The notes under the pieces are model-generated. The model saw only the letters and a list, made by a program, of their open reading frames with translations, had not been told where the DNA came from and ran no database searches. The position numbers were made by a program, and so were the translations under genes. From JAUILA01 sp964563925 (lineage in GTDB: Bacteria; Bacteroidota; Bacteroidia; Cytophagales; Cyclobacteriaceae), in the NCBI GenBank assembly GCA_964563925.1, contig CAZLZD010000006.1, forward strand, positions 1-64,000: a stretch of DNA of 64,000 nt, written 5' to 3'. This document shows, one piece after another, positions 32,007-40,364 of the stretch; the stretch's first letter is position 1; every line of letters begins with the position of its first letter.

Positions 32007-32702
32007 TTATTTTTTTGCTGTGATGATAAATTGATACTGTAAACTTTCTCTATCAATCACAACATCAGTAAAACCGGCTTGTTCAAGTTCCCTGCGTATT
32101 TCCTCAGGATCCATAATGGTCACTGCATCATTAATTACCGGATTGGAGGCCGATGTATAATCTACAATGGTTATTAATCCTTCGTCAGACATCCCGTTTT
32201 TCACTTTCTCCAGATAGGAAATGCGATCACTCAGATATGTGTAGGTGTTAACCAGCAGGACGATATCCGCTTCACCGTTTACTAAGAGCGGATCGTCGGG
32301 CTCGGAAAGCCGCGTTTCCACCGGGTAGTCTCCGGGTGAGACCATGGATTCCTGTTGACGCTTATCGATGTACTCCAGGTATTCCTGTTCAATATCTATG
32401 GCAATAACCTGTGCACCCTGACGGGCAAGCCGAAAGCTGAAATATCCCGTACCTGCACCGATATCCGCGACGGTTTTACCTTTGAGATTACCCAGCTTTT
32501 CAATGACCAGGGCCGGATTCTGCCATTCACTGCGGTCTTCCTCCTCCGGGTTTACCCCCGGCGTCTCATTATCCTCTGAATCAGTGAGCCTGGTGGTGTC
32601 ACTTTCAAATTTTTCAAACCGGTCATTATTGGCAGTGTCTCCCGAAGGCTGACAGGAGGCTGTCAGCAGCAGAACGAGAAAGAAAAGTGATACACGACGC
32701 AT
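32007..32702 (-). CDS. Lipoprotein with class I SAM methyltransferase domain
   Basis: A 231-residue protein that begins with a lipoprotein signal (MRRVSLFFLVLLLTASC, Cys17), then an acidic spacer, then a complete class I methyltransferase fold. The SAM-binding loop is VADIGAGTGYFSFRLA, motif II is IAIDIEQEYLEYI, and the later strands follow with ADIVLLVNTYTYL and GLITIVDY. The ATG at 32702 is chosen because the upstream in-frame codon is TTG and the signal starts here. A lipid-anchored, exported methyltransferase is odd because SAM is cytoplasmic. The domain may have another ligand, or part of the protein may stay inside. It follows DUF493 with one base between. Confidence 0.85.
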   Translation of the reverse strand: MRRVSLFFLVLLLTASCQPSGDTANNDRFEKFESDTTRLTDSEDNETPGVNPEEEDRSEWQNPALVIEKLGNLKGKTVADIGAGTGYFSFRLARQGAQVIAIDIEQEYLEYIDKRQQESMVSPGDYPVETRLSEPDDPLLVNGEADIVLLVNTYTYLSDRISYLEKVKNGMSDEGLITIVDYTSASNPVINDAVTIMDPEEIRRELEQAGFTDVVIDRESLQYQFIITAKK

Positions 32703-32703
32703 A

Positions 32704-32970
32704 TTAAAGGGCAATCAAACCTTCAATCTTATTGGCTTCTATGTAAATATCAATAATATGCTGGCTTGATTCAGACATTATCTTGCTGGTTACGCTCACG
32801 TAGTTCCCTTTGGAAGAAGCCTTTTCCGATACTTCGTGATTGGTAAAGAGGTTGCGCACCTTTTCCACTTCCTGCCTCGGAACAATAAACTTGAAGGTAT
32901 ACAAGGCAGGCCATTCGTACTCGTTTTCGAGTTTTTCACGGAATGATTCAATGGACTCTTTGTGGCTCAT
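32704..32970 (-). CDS. DUF493 family protein (YbeD-like)
   Basis: An 88-residue protein with the ferredoxin-like alpha/beta fold of the DUF493/YbeD family: YTFKFIVPRQEVEKV, a middle segment SSKGNYVSVTSKIMSES, and SSQHIIDIYIEANKIEGLIAL. The family probably has regulatory or ligand-binding roles, not settled. It starts a compact minus-strand operon. Its TAA is separated by a single base from the ATG of the lipoprotein methyltransferase. Confidence 0.85.
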   Translation of the reverse strand: MSHKESIESFREKLENEYEWPALYTFKFIVPRQEVEKVRNLFTNHEVSEKASSKGNYVSVTSKIMSESSQHIIDIYIEANKIEGLIAL

Positions 32971-33010
32971 AGGTCAATGTCCCAAAGGTACATGTTGGGT
33001 TCAACAAAAT

Positions 33011-33037
33011 AAAAAACCCCGATAATTATCGGGGTTT
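33011..33037 (-). terminator. ppiD terminator
   Basis: A perfect palindrome from 33014 to 33037 built on ACCCCGATAA/TTATCGGGGT, followed on the minus strand by a T-run (A-run 33011-33016). It lies just past the stop of the PpiD-like gene. Confidence 0.88.
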
Positions 33038-33043
33038 GAAAGG

Positions 33044-34828
33044 CTAGTAAAATTTATAGCGCATGTCTTTGACATTCGCATGATCCTTAATGGCTTCCGC
33101 AATTTGCTGGGTGGTCCGGACCGCTTCACCTTGTTTCACCTGCTCTTTGAATGCTGTATAATCCGCAATTTCAGGAGATTCGGTTTTGTTTTCCATTTCA
33201 ATGATCAGGATTCCGTCTTCGCCCTGGTACGGTGCGGATACCTCCCCGTTATCAAGGGAGAATGCAATTCCTACTGCAGCGGGGTCATAGCCAACATTCG
33301 GAAGAATGTTGGCACTTAATTTCAGGTCACTGGCTGAATATACTTCGGCGCCGTCTCCGTACACGGCAGCCATTTCCTCCAATGTGCCGGTTACCCCGCT
33401 AAGTTTATTCAAAATAATATCCGCTTTCTTCTTTTCTTTCACCTGTGCAGTGATTTCAGTACGAACATTGGCCAGTTTTTGTGTTCCTTTCTCAGTTATA
33501 TCGGTCAGAACAGCGACCACATATTGTTCGTCAATTTCGAGATCTTCGGATACTTCTCCGATCTCAGCATCCCGGAATGCCCACTGCACAACTTCCCGTG
33601 CATTAGAGAGGCTGCCGAAACGCCGCGCGTTCTGCAGCAGTCCTTCAGCCTGCAATACCGTAAGCCCCTGCTTTTCGGCGTTAGCTTCAAAACTTTCCAG
33701 GTCAGTGCTTTCTGCCGCGAACAGGTCAGCCTGGCGGGCTGCAACATCGCGTGTTTCATCCGATGCATAAATTTCCCTGATCACCGTAGCTACCTTGAAC
33801 GTAGTATCATTTGGAATCTGGCTGATTTTATATACCGTATACCCGTTCAGATCAAGATATGGACCGAAAATCTGTCCTGTCTGCAACGAATCAGCATTTG
33901 CCTTAAGCATGGGTGGCAGCTGGTCGGTCAGATAGGTGCGATAGGGTGCGTTACCATCCGTTTCGACCGAGGCAAACAGTGAGTCATCCCTCGAGGTAGA
34001 CATGTTGGCCATTACTGTTTCAAGCTCTTCCCGTACCATCATGCTGTCGGCAGCTGAAGGAACGATCGGAAAAGTCACATACTTAATACTGCGGGCCGCC
34101 TCAGTTTCATATTGGTCCTGGTGACTGTTCAGGTACTCCCTGAGTTCTGCATCTGTGACCGATACCGCAGAATCACTCACTGAATAATAAGGAATGTACA
34201 GGTACTTTACTTCTGCCACATCGTTTTGCGCATGATACGAACGCATGGCTTCCGCTGTTGTCGCATAAGCCGATTTGATCAGCATGTTCTCGTATTTAAG
34301 ACGGAGCCTTGCCGGTGTGAGGTTCCGCTTGATGGTGTTCCAGTATTGCTGGTAAATAGGCGGCTGCTGATTCAGGTTACGAAGAAAGCTGATCAGTGAT
34401 TCACGCTCAAACTGGCCCGTCTGCTGATTACTGAAAAAAGCACGCACAGTTGGATCAATATTCCTTCCGCTGATCATATCGATACGCTCTTCCTCAGGAA
34501 CCTCGATTCCCAGGGCTTCATATTCTTCATTGTAGGCATACTGAGCAATGAGAAATTCCCAGGCCTGATCGCGGATCAGCGGCCGTTCATTCTCGGATGG
34601 CTGTCGCCCGCTATACAACGCATAGTCGTTTTCCTGCTGCTGGGCAGCCTCCTGAAATTCCTGTATGTCAATGGTTTCACCGCTGATTTCCCCGACCGTA
34701 GTGTCAGAGCCGAACAACTGTGAATTTGGTCCCATCAGATCGGCCAGCACGAAAGACAGGATAGCGAAGGCGATCAGCGCCACCACTACTTTACCCATCT
34801 TATTTCTCAAAGTATTTATTAATGCCAT
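33044..34828 (-). CDS. ppiD: PpiD/SurA-like periplasmic folding factor
   Basis: A 594-residue inner-membrane-anchored chaperone. The N-terminus (MALINTLRNKMGKVVVALIAFAILSFVLAD) is a short cytoplasmic tail plus one transmembrane helix, exactly as in PpiD. A SurA-N-like helical domain follows (GEISGETIDIQEFQEA, then a QAWEFLIAQYAYNEE segment). The middle has a parvulin-like region (about 235-345, with a GPYLDLNGYTVYKISQI stretch) that lacks clear catalytic motifs. It probably assists folding of outer-membrane proteins. It lies downstream of the gldE-like gene but has its own strong promoter. Confidence 0.87.
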   Translation of the reverse strand: MALINTLRNKMGKVVVALIAFAILSFVLADLMGPNSQLFGSDTTVGEISGETIDIQEFQEAAQQQENDYALYSGRQPSENERPLIRDQAWEFLIAQYAYNEEYEALGIEVPEEERIDMISGRNIDPTVRAFFSNQQTGQFERESLISFLRNLNQQPPIYQQYWNTIKRNLTPARLRLKYENMLIKSAYATTAEAMRSYHAQNDVAEVKYLYIPYYSVSDSAVSVTDAELREYLNSHQDQYETEAARSIKYVTFPIVPSAADSMMVREELETVMANMSTSRDDSLFASVETDGNAPYRTYLTDQLPPMLKANADSLQTGQIFGPYLDLNGYTVYKISQIPNDTTFKVATVIREIYASDETRDVAARQADLFAAESTDLESFEANAEKQGLTVLQAEGLLQNARRFGSLSNAREVVQWAFRDAEIGEVSEDLEIDEQYVVAVLTDITEKGTQKLANVRTEITAQVKEKKKADIILNKLSGVTGTLEEMAAVYGDGAEVYSASDLKLSANILPNVGYDPAAVGIAFSLDNGEVSAPYQGEDGILIIEMENKTESPEIADYTAFKEQVKQGEAVRTTQQIAEAIKDHANVKDMRYKFY

Positions 34829-34865
34829 GTTAAAATTTCGTTACGAGTAGTCTCAAAAAGAGGCA

Positions 34866-34896
34866 CAAATTTAAGGTTTACAAAAGTAAAAACAAA
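34866..34896 (-). promoter_or_regulatory. ppiD promoter (-33 and -7)
   Basis: On the minus strand TTTG (34896-34893), 19 bases, then TAAATTTG (34873-34866). Both boxes match the Bacteroidota consensus exactly at the expected spacing. The ATG is 37 bases downstream. Confidence 0.75.
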
Positions 34897-34918
34897 CAAA
34901 GAAAGGCGGCTTTACTGA

Positions 34919-36196
34919 TTAATCTTGCACATCGCGGATGATAAGTTTGACCTGGTCGATCCGGATATCTTCCACCGACATAATAGTAAAGAGAAAAGGA
35001 CCCAGTTCGACGGTCTCGCCCTCCTTGGGTAAATCGCCTGTTTCAGACAGAATAAGACCATTCAGGGTTTCGTAATCACCTATCGGGAGGTCCCAGCCAT
35101 ATTTCTCATTGAGGTAATCTATTTCATGACGGGCACTCAGTTGGAAGATGTGTTCATCAAGTTTTTGTTCTTCAAGGTCCTCGTCATCATGCTCGTCCTG
35201 GATTTCCCCGAAAATCTCCTCGATAATATCTTCAATGGTTACGATTCCGGAAGTTCCGCCATATTCGTCCACCACGAGTGATATACTCTTGCGTTCAGCG
35301 ATGAACTGGATCATCAGTTCATTGGCCAGCATGGTCTCAGGTACGATCATGATAGGCGTCAGGATGTCACTGATGGATTTTGGTTTTTTGAACAGTTCGA
35401 GCGAGTGGCAGTATCCGATGACATCATCGATTGACTCCCGGTAAATAATGATTTTAGAATGACCGCTTTCCACAAATGCTTCGCGTAGTTCGTCGATAGG
35501 GTCATCGATATCCACTGCCACAATCTCCGTACGGGGATTCATGCATTCCCGGACCCTGATAGTTTTAAATTCCAGGGCATTGTTAAAAATCTTCGTGTCC
35601 AGTTCCACCTTGCTTTCTTCATCCGACAGCAGGGTGTTTTTAATATAATTATCCAGGTCGGTCAGCCTGAATGCCGGTTTATCTTCCGAATATTCCAGGT
35701 TAAAGACATGCACGATCAGGAGTCTTGAAATATACACTACCAGCCAGACCACCGGGTACATCACCCAATAGATGAGCAGCATTGGAAAGGAAAGAATCGT
35801 AAGCATCCAGTTTGGATTGATCATAAAGATGCTTTTCGGAAGAAATTCTGCCGTGATCAGTACCACCAGGGTAGCCAGGATGGTTTGAATAATCAGCAGG
35901 GACGCATCATTGTTCAGGATGTCGGGCAGCATATCCTGGATGATAGGGTCGAGGAGACGTGCCATAAAAACCCCGTATATCACCAGGGCGATCGTATTCC
36001 CGACCAGTGTGGTAGCGATAAACTGACCGGGATTTTTTACAAACGTACTCAGGATGCCGGCTGCCGTATCTCCTTTCTTGCCGCGTAGTTCTATGTGAAG
36101 TTTGTCAGCCGAAACAAACGCGATTTCAATTCCGGAAAAAAATGCCGAGAAGACAAGCGAAATGATAATGGGGGGCAATAAGGCAAGATCGATCAT
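34919..36196 (-). CDS. CNNM/CBS/CorC membrane protein (GldE/hemolysin family)
   Basis: A 425-residue membrane protein. The N-terminal CNNM domain has four hydrophobic helices (about 1-170, with FFSGIEIAFVSADKLHIELR). A CBS-pair domain follows (about 205-330, with RECMNPRTEIVAVD, HSKIIIYRES and VVDEYGGTSGIVTIEDIIEEIFGEI). A C-terminal CorC/HlyC transporter-associated domain follows (about 345-420). The family acts in Mg2+ or Co2+ transport. A related protein, GldE, is needed for gliding in Flavobacterium. Its ATG overlaps the stop of the small membrane protein gene by four bases. It lies in the conserved envelope block with lptC and ppiD. Confidence 0.9.
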   Translation of the reverse strand: MIDLALLPPIIISLVFSAFFSGIEIAFVSADKLHIELRGKKGDTAAGILSTFVKNPGQFIATTLVGNTIALVIYGVFMARLLDPIIQDMLPDILNNDASLLIIQTILATLVVLITAEFLPKSIFMINPNWMLTILSFPMLLIYWVMYPVVWLVVYISRLLIVHVFNLEYSEDKPAFRLTDLDNYIKNTLLSDEESKVELDTKIFNNALEFKTIRVRECMNPRTEIVAVDIDDPIDELREAFVESGHSKIIIYRESIDDVIGYCHSLELFKKPKSISDILTPIMIVPETMLANELMIQFIAERKSISLVVDEYGGTSGIVTIEDIIEEIFGEIQDEHDDEDLEEQKLDEHIFQLSARHEIDYLNEKYGWDLPIGDYETLNGLILSETGDLPKEGETVELGPFLFTIMSVEDIRIDQVKLIIRDVQD

Positions 36197-36369
36197 GAGA
36201 GCGGATTATTTCCCTGTCCTTTCAATAACTTGTATAAAAATAGAAGTCCGAGGCATAACATGAAAATCCAGTAGGCATTTAAAATTCCCACCGTCATAAC
36301 CTGGTGAACACCGATGATAAACAAGGCCACCGCCAGGGAGAAAATCATGATAAGCCAAAAACGCTTCAT
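36193..36369 (-). CDS. Small two-helix membrane protein between lptC and gldE-like gene
   Basis: A 58-residue protein: MKRFWLIMIFSLAVALFIIG, a short polar turn, then a second hydrophobic helix (AYWIFMLCLGLLFLYKLL) and a polar tail. It overlaps lptC by four bases at its start and the CNNM gene by four bases at its end, so three genes are translationally linked. I do not know its function. Its conserved place suggests a part in envelope assembly. Confidence 0.75.
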   Translation of the reverse strand: MKRFWLIMIFSLAVALFIIGVHQVMTVGILNAYWIFMLCLGLLFLYKLLKGQGNNPLS

Positions 36370-36887
36370 TCCTGAATACTGATTACTCCGTCAGGATCGC
36401 CCCAGGCATACCAGCTAAAGTCCTGGGCAGCACGCATTCCTTTTCCGCGCATGATATCCGGCGGCTGGGTCATAATGACGACCTTGTCGGTGTAAATTTC
36501 CTGAATACCCGGATCCCAGAAAAGTTCTTCGGTGTCCAGTTGTTCGTTATCCGTATAACTCCGGACCACCACATTGCCGCGGCCGCGCCACAGGTCTTTA
36601 TCCTTCCAGTAGTAGGCCTGGTCTGCCTTCAGCGTACTGCTGATTGCTCCGGTCTCGTCGAAAAACTCCATGTAAATCCCGTCCGGAAAATCCCGGTCCC
36701 CGTTTTCAAATTCCAGCAACCTGGGAGCCTGGAGTTTTACCTTTACCTCCGCCGTTTCGCTGTAGAGCATTTCGATGTTTTCCGCCTCCTGAAGCGGGCC
36801 GTCATATTCCAGGATCTCCTGCGGCCCTTCAGAATCCGTACAGGAAAACACGCTCAGCAGCAATACGATGAATAGTATCCGATTCAT
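36366..36887 (-). CDS. lptC: LPS export ABC transporter periplasmic protein LptC
   Basis: A 173-residue LptC-type protein of the lipopolysaccharide transport bridge. Started at 36887 (MNRILFIVLLLSVFSC) it has a lipoprotein-like signal with Cys17. The beta-jellyroll follows: MLYSETAEVKVKLQAPRLLEFENG, DFPDGIYMEFFDETGAISSTLKADQAYYW, LWRGRGNVVVRSY and ELFWDPGIQEIYTDKVVIMTQP, typical of Bacteroidota LptC. A longer frame to 36968 would run over the upstream terminator, so the shorter start is preferred. Confidence 0.87.
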   Translation of the reverse strand: MNRILFIVLLLSVFSCTDSEGPQEILEYDGPLQEAENIEMLYSETAEVKVKLQAPRLLEFENGDRDFPDGIYMEFFDETGAISSTLKADQAYYWKDKDLWRGRGNVVVRSYTDNEQLDTEELFWDPGIQEIYTDKVVIMTQPPDIMRGKGMRAAQDFSWYAWGDPDGVISIQE

Positions 36888-36917
36888 TCTCCAGCTAAGA
36901 TACATAATGGAAAGCAT

Positions 36918-36951
36918 AAAAAAACCCTGTGGTCTTTCCACCACAGGGTTT
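36918..36951 (-). terminator. Terminator between the TPR gene and lptC
   Basis: AAACCCTGTGG (36922-36932) and its exact complement (36941-36951) with an 8-nt loop, followed by a T-run on the minus strand (A-run 36918-36924). It lies between stop of the TPR gene and the lptC start, splitting an otherwise contiguous block. lptC must have readthrough or its own promoter. Confidence 0.88.
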
Positions 36952-36968
36952 CCGTCAGGGGTTTTCAA

Positions 36969-38285
36969 TTAATCTCTGGAACGAATGGTGGTGGTTTCAC
37001 CTATCCAGCACCCGGTACTTACACTGTTACCGGTTTCGTAGTTGAAGGTAAAGATCTCCTCCTTGGAAGGGAACTGTTCCTTCGCCTTACCTGCCATGCT
37101 GGTGTTTCCACCTTTCATGAACATGTCGTAAGCGGCCAGGAATACGGCGCGGTCTTTTACCACATCCTGCTTACCGGCACACTGATCGAAACTTCCGTAA
37201 TACAGGTATCCGATCGCATTATAAGGGTCCTTGTTGGAAGGATCCGCTTCCAGCGCCTTGTAGTACATACTGCGCGCATCTGCCTTCCGGCCTTGCTCGG
37301 CACGAATGGACCCGAGACGAACGTATACTTCAGCTTTGTCAGAAGGATCATTGGCAAATTCAAGTGCCTTGTTAAACAGGTTCTCCGCACGCTCCATATC
37401 CCCGCTGGACATCGCTTTGATCGCCAGGTTTTTGTACAGACCGAAGTTGGGCTCCTGTTCTGCAATTACTTCACCGGCTTCCAGCCACAACGGATCGTCC
37501 GTACATTTGCCCTGAAGCATAAATCCAAAGATCTGCTTGGCAAGTTTCAGGTTTTTGGGATCCTCACGGAATTTAGGTTCCAGGTTCTTTTTTACGAAGT
37601 CGCAATCGAGGGTCACAATATCAGCCAGCATGCCGTCTACCGTACTCTGGATTTCCACAAGCTTCTCTTTTTTTGCAGGATCTGATTCAGCATCGATCAG
37701 CTTCTCAATATTCTGAATGATACGCTCATACCTTTCAAGAATCTGCAGTTCAGAAAGGTTCTTTTTCATCTTTACATTGTAGCGGATCACATTCATGTAA
37801 GGCAGAACCATATAGTAGGGCAGGTCCGATTCGTTCATCTCAAATGCCTCGTCAAATAATTCGAGGTTTTCTTCGAGTTTGTCGGTATCCCGTATGGTGT
37901 GACGGTAGGCATCGTACGCCTTTCGGGCCACCACTTCATTCGCCTCATTGCAATGTTCACGCCTCATGTCGTACATCATCATGAGGGAGTCAATGTATAC
38001 CTTTTTCTTTGCTTCGTCTTCCGTCGCTTCAATCAGTCCATTGTATATCTTGGCTCCGTTAATGTAAATTGATGTATTCAGGTCCGGGGTATTCTGTAAA
38101 AGCCACATGTGGGGCTTTTGAGCGGCCTTGAAATTGTCATTACGCAGTGCATCGGTATAGAGCACATTTTTTTCTTCAGCAGAAGTGCGCGTTGCGGGAT
38201 CTTCCGGCCAGTTCCAGCCATTGCACTGCGCCTGTGCGTAGAGCGTCGGCAGCAACATCGTTGCGATAAGTAAAATACGCTTCAT
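36969..38285 (-). CDS. Tetratricopeptide-repeat protein, exported
   Basis: A 438-residue exported protein starting at 38285 (MKRILLIATMLLPTLYAQAQ signal peptide). The mature N-terminus has CNGWNWPEDP. Helical repeats run through the body. Clear TPR units near the C-terminus are AIKAMSSGDMERAENLFNKALEF, AEVYVRLGSIRAEQGRKADARSMYYKALEADPSN and PYNAIGYLYYGSFDQC. Homologues follow an outer-membrane protein gene and coaX in many Bacteroidota. It probably serves envelope assembly, with no direct evidence. The gene starts 28 bases after the outer-membrane protein gene. Confidence 0.85.
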   Translation of the reverse strand: MKRILLIATMLLPTLYAQAQCNGWNWPEDPATRTSAEEKNVLYTDALRNDNFKAAQKPHMWLLQNTPDLNTSIYINGAKIYNGLIEATEDEAKKKVYIDSLMMMYDMRREHCNEANEVVARKAYDAYRHTIRDTDKLEENLELFDEAFEMNESDLPYYMVLPYMNVIRYNVKMKKNLSELQILERYERIIQNIEKLIDAESDPAKKEKLVEIQSTVDGMLADIVTLDCDFVKKNLEPKFREDPKNLKLAKQIFGFMLQGKCTDDPLWLEAGEVIAEQEPNFGLYKNLAIKAMSSGDMERAENLFNKALEFANDPSDKAEVYVRLGSIRAEQGRKADARSMYYKALEADPSNKDPYNAIGYLYYGSFDQCAGKQDVVKDRAVFLAAYDMFMKGGNTSMAGKAKEQFPSKEEIFTFNYETGNSVSTGCWIGETTTIRSRD

Positions 38286-38313
38286 AACTATCGTCTTCAT
38301 TTAATATAAATAA

Positions 38314-39597
38314 CTAGTAATACTTTCTTCTCTCAAACCACTGATCGTTGAATGTGAAGCCTAAATAAACCCTGTAATAACTCTCTTTCAGGTAATTATC
38401 GTCCACATTTCCACGCTGACCGATTTTAAAAGCCATGTCGATACTTGACCAGCGGCTTACCGGTAATGACCACCCAAAATTGATGCCAAAGTCTTTAACT
38501 TGCTCTCCGGTGGCGCTTCTGGGCACATAGGGCAAAGTTTCGTAGTTAAACCCTATTCTATAAGACACTCGTTTAAGGTAATTGTTCACTGAGGAGGCAT
38601 CCGGTGTAAACTCTCCCCCCAGGTGTATCTCAAAAGTATTTTGAAACCCGGGATTCTGCCCCTCATAATTCGTGAAATCAGCCCATTTCTGCATGGTTAC
38701 GTCCACTCCGGCAACCCATTTTGTGCCTTTTGACAGAGAAACTCCAAGCCCCAGGGACTGTGGTATGCCAATGCTTCCGTTGGTGCTGTTATCCAGGGTG
38801 TCCCGGCTGGTAGGCTGTCCCTGAAACCTTCTTTCATAAAACTGCAGCCGCTCAGCGTTCAGGTCCGAGCCGAAATCATACGTAGCCCCGAGCGACAGAT
38901 CTATATCATTGAAAACCGAGTCTTTCCGGTAAGCTAATCCCAGTCCGAACCTAAAGTCACGCACCGCTATTTCCGTGGATATGGTTGGCGTGTAATTCAC
39001 CACATTATCCGAGGTAAGGACCGTGTTGGAGAATTCAGCATTGACCGAACCGAAAAGGTAGGCTATTTTCAGTCCGACGTTAAAATTTTTATTGATCCTG
39101 AACCCGTTGCTGAAATAGAATTCATTGATTCCCCCGAATCCTTCTTCCCTGACCAGTGCGGTATCCTGTGAATTATTGACAGTTTCCAGGGAGGATTGCT
39201 CGAAATCAATATAACTGAACGGCATCAGTCCGACAGAGGTAGTCCAGATACCAGGCTTCATCGGAAAGGCAAGGATCAGGTAGTTCAGGTTTCCCGCCCC
39301 GGTCGTTTCACTCCTGACCGAATCCTCGATTTGCTTGTATTCTCCCACATATCCCGCTGCAAAAACCGTAAGACGATTATAGGGAAGAAGTGCCGGGTTT
39401 TTATTATTCAGGTACCAGTATGACCCGTTGCTGATGCCAACACCTCCCATCCCCTGGTTGTAGACCAGGCTGGGGTCGACGAGATCGCCAACGCCAAGGC
39501 GGCTGAACGGAGAATTGCTTGCCTGTCCGTACCCCATGAGCACAGTACTGCACAGCAGACAGGTGATAAAAATTCTTTTGATGATGTAATTATGCAT
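38314..39597 (-). CDS. Outer-membrane beta-barrel protein
   Basis: A 427-residue exported protein. The signal peptide ends MGYGQ, then SNSPFSRLGVGDLVDP, a start seen in a widespread Bacteroidota outer-membrane family. GGVGISNGSYWYLNNKNPALLPYN resembles the FadL-like PorV/OmpP1 group. The rest is made of alternating strands ending in an aromatic-rich tail. No catalytic motif. It overlaps the 3' end of coaX by 8 bases. Family placement is approximate. Confidence 0.8.
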   Translation of the reverse strand: MHNYIIKRIFITCLLCSTVLMGYGQASNSPFSRLGVGDLVDPSLVYNQGMGGVGISNGSYWYLNNKNPALLPYNRLTVFAAGYVGEYKQIEDSVRSETTGAGNLNYLILAFPMKPGIWTTSVGLMPFSYIDFEQSSLETVNNSQDTALVREEGFGGINEFYFSNGFRINKNFNVGLKIAYLFGSVNAEFSNTVLTSDNVVNYTPTISTEIAVRDFRFGLGLAYRKDSVFNDIDLSLGATYDFGSDLNAERLQFYERRFQGQPTSRDTLDNSTNGSIGIPQSLGLGVSLSKGTKWVAGVDVTMQKWADFTNYEGQNPGFQNTFEIHLGGEFTPDASSVNNYLKRVSYRIGFNYETLPYVPRSATGEQVKDFGINFGWSLPVSRWSSIDMAFKIGQRGNVDDNYLKESYYRVYLGFTFNDQWFERRKYY

Positions 39598-40297
39598 TAT
39601 GTAGTAAAATCCTGTTCAGTCCGCGTAAAACCAATTCAGGGGCTGCAAATATGGGCCCTTTCACTGTGTTTTCAAAGTATTTCATATCTCCCCCGCACAT
39701 AATAATCTGTAAACGGTCATATTTTGATTCATATTCTGAAATGATGCCGTTTATTTCTGCCCGGAGACCGTTGACCACCCCGCTTTGAATACATGACACT
39801 GTTGACCGGCCAATAAGTTGGGGCGCCGGGTTAATTTCAACAAGAGGCAGCCGAGCGGTAAACTGGTGAATGGCTTTAAATCGCATCATCAGCCCGGGAG
39901 AAATAGCCCCTCCCTCATAACGGCCCTCAGCAGTCAGTAACTCATACGTGATACAGGTACCCAGGTCGATGACCAGGCAATTTGTTTCCGGAAACAGTTG
40001 CCCCGCCCCGGCCACCGCAGCCAGCCGGTCGAGTCCCAGGGTTTCCGGGGTGGCGTAGTCATTGACGAAGGGAAGAGGCGTTGTATGGTCCAGAAACAGC
40101 GTACCATCCGGGAGTATTGTCCTCAATTCTGACTGCGCCGTGCTCACCGAACTTACCAGGATACGGGACGGATGATGACGGTCAATGATTTTTCTGATAC
40201 CCGGCAGATCAAGCGGATGAAAAATTTGCTCCATCTGTTCCCCCCGGAAGAGTGCCCCCTTCACGACGGTATTGCCAAAATCGATGACCAGGTTCAT
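39590..40297 (-). CDS. coaX: Type III pantothenate kinase
   Basis: ASKHA-fold kinase that phosphorylates pantothenate in coenzyme A synthesis (EC 2.7.1.33). Started at 40297 (MNLVIDFGNTVVKGALF, the phosphate-1 motif with catalytic Asp), 235 residues, normal for CoaX. Further motifs: the ETLGLDRLAAVAGA segment, CLVIDLGTCITYELL, GGAISPGLMMR, and MCGGDMKYF. First gene of the coaX-outer-membrane protein-TPR unit, divergent from anmK. Confidence 0.93.
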   Translation of the reverse strand: MNLVIDFGNTVVKGALFRGEQMEQIFHPLDLPGIRKIIDRHHPSRILVSSVSTAQSELRTILPDGTLFLDHTTPLPFVNDYATPETLGLDRLAAVAGAGQLFPETNCLVIDLGTCITYELLTAEGRYEGGAISPGLMMRFKAIHQFTARLPLVEINPAPQLIGRSTVSCIQSGVVNGLRAEINGIISEYESKYDRLQIIMCGGDMKYFENTVKGPIFAAPELVLRGLNRILLHNA

Positions 40298-40356
40298 GTT
40301 CTCAATTAAGATCGGTAAATTGCCCGCACGACTGAAAATTGGACAGGAGTAAACCA

Positions 40357-40364
40357 CAAAAATA
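40357..40364 (-). promoter_or_regulatory. coaX promoter candidate, -7 box
   Basis: TATTTTTG on the minus strand fits TAnnTTTG and lies 60 bases before the coaX ATG. Its last base is the first base of the divergent anmK start codon. Confidence 0.35.
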
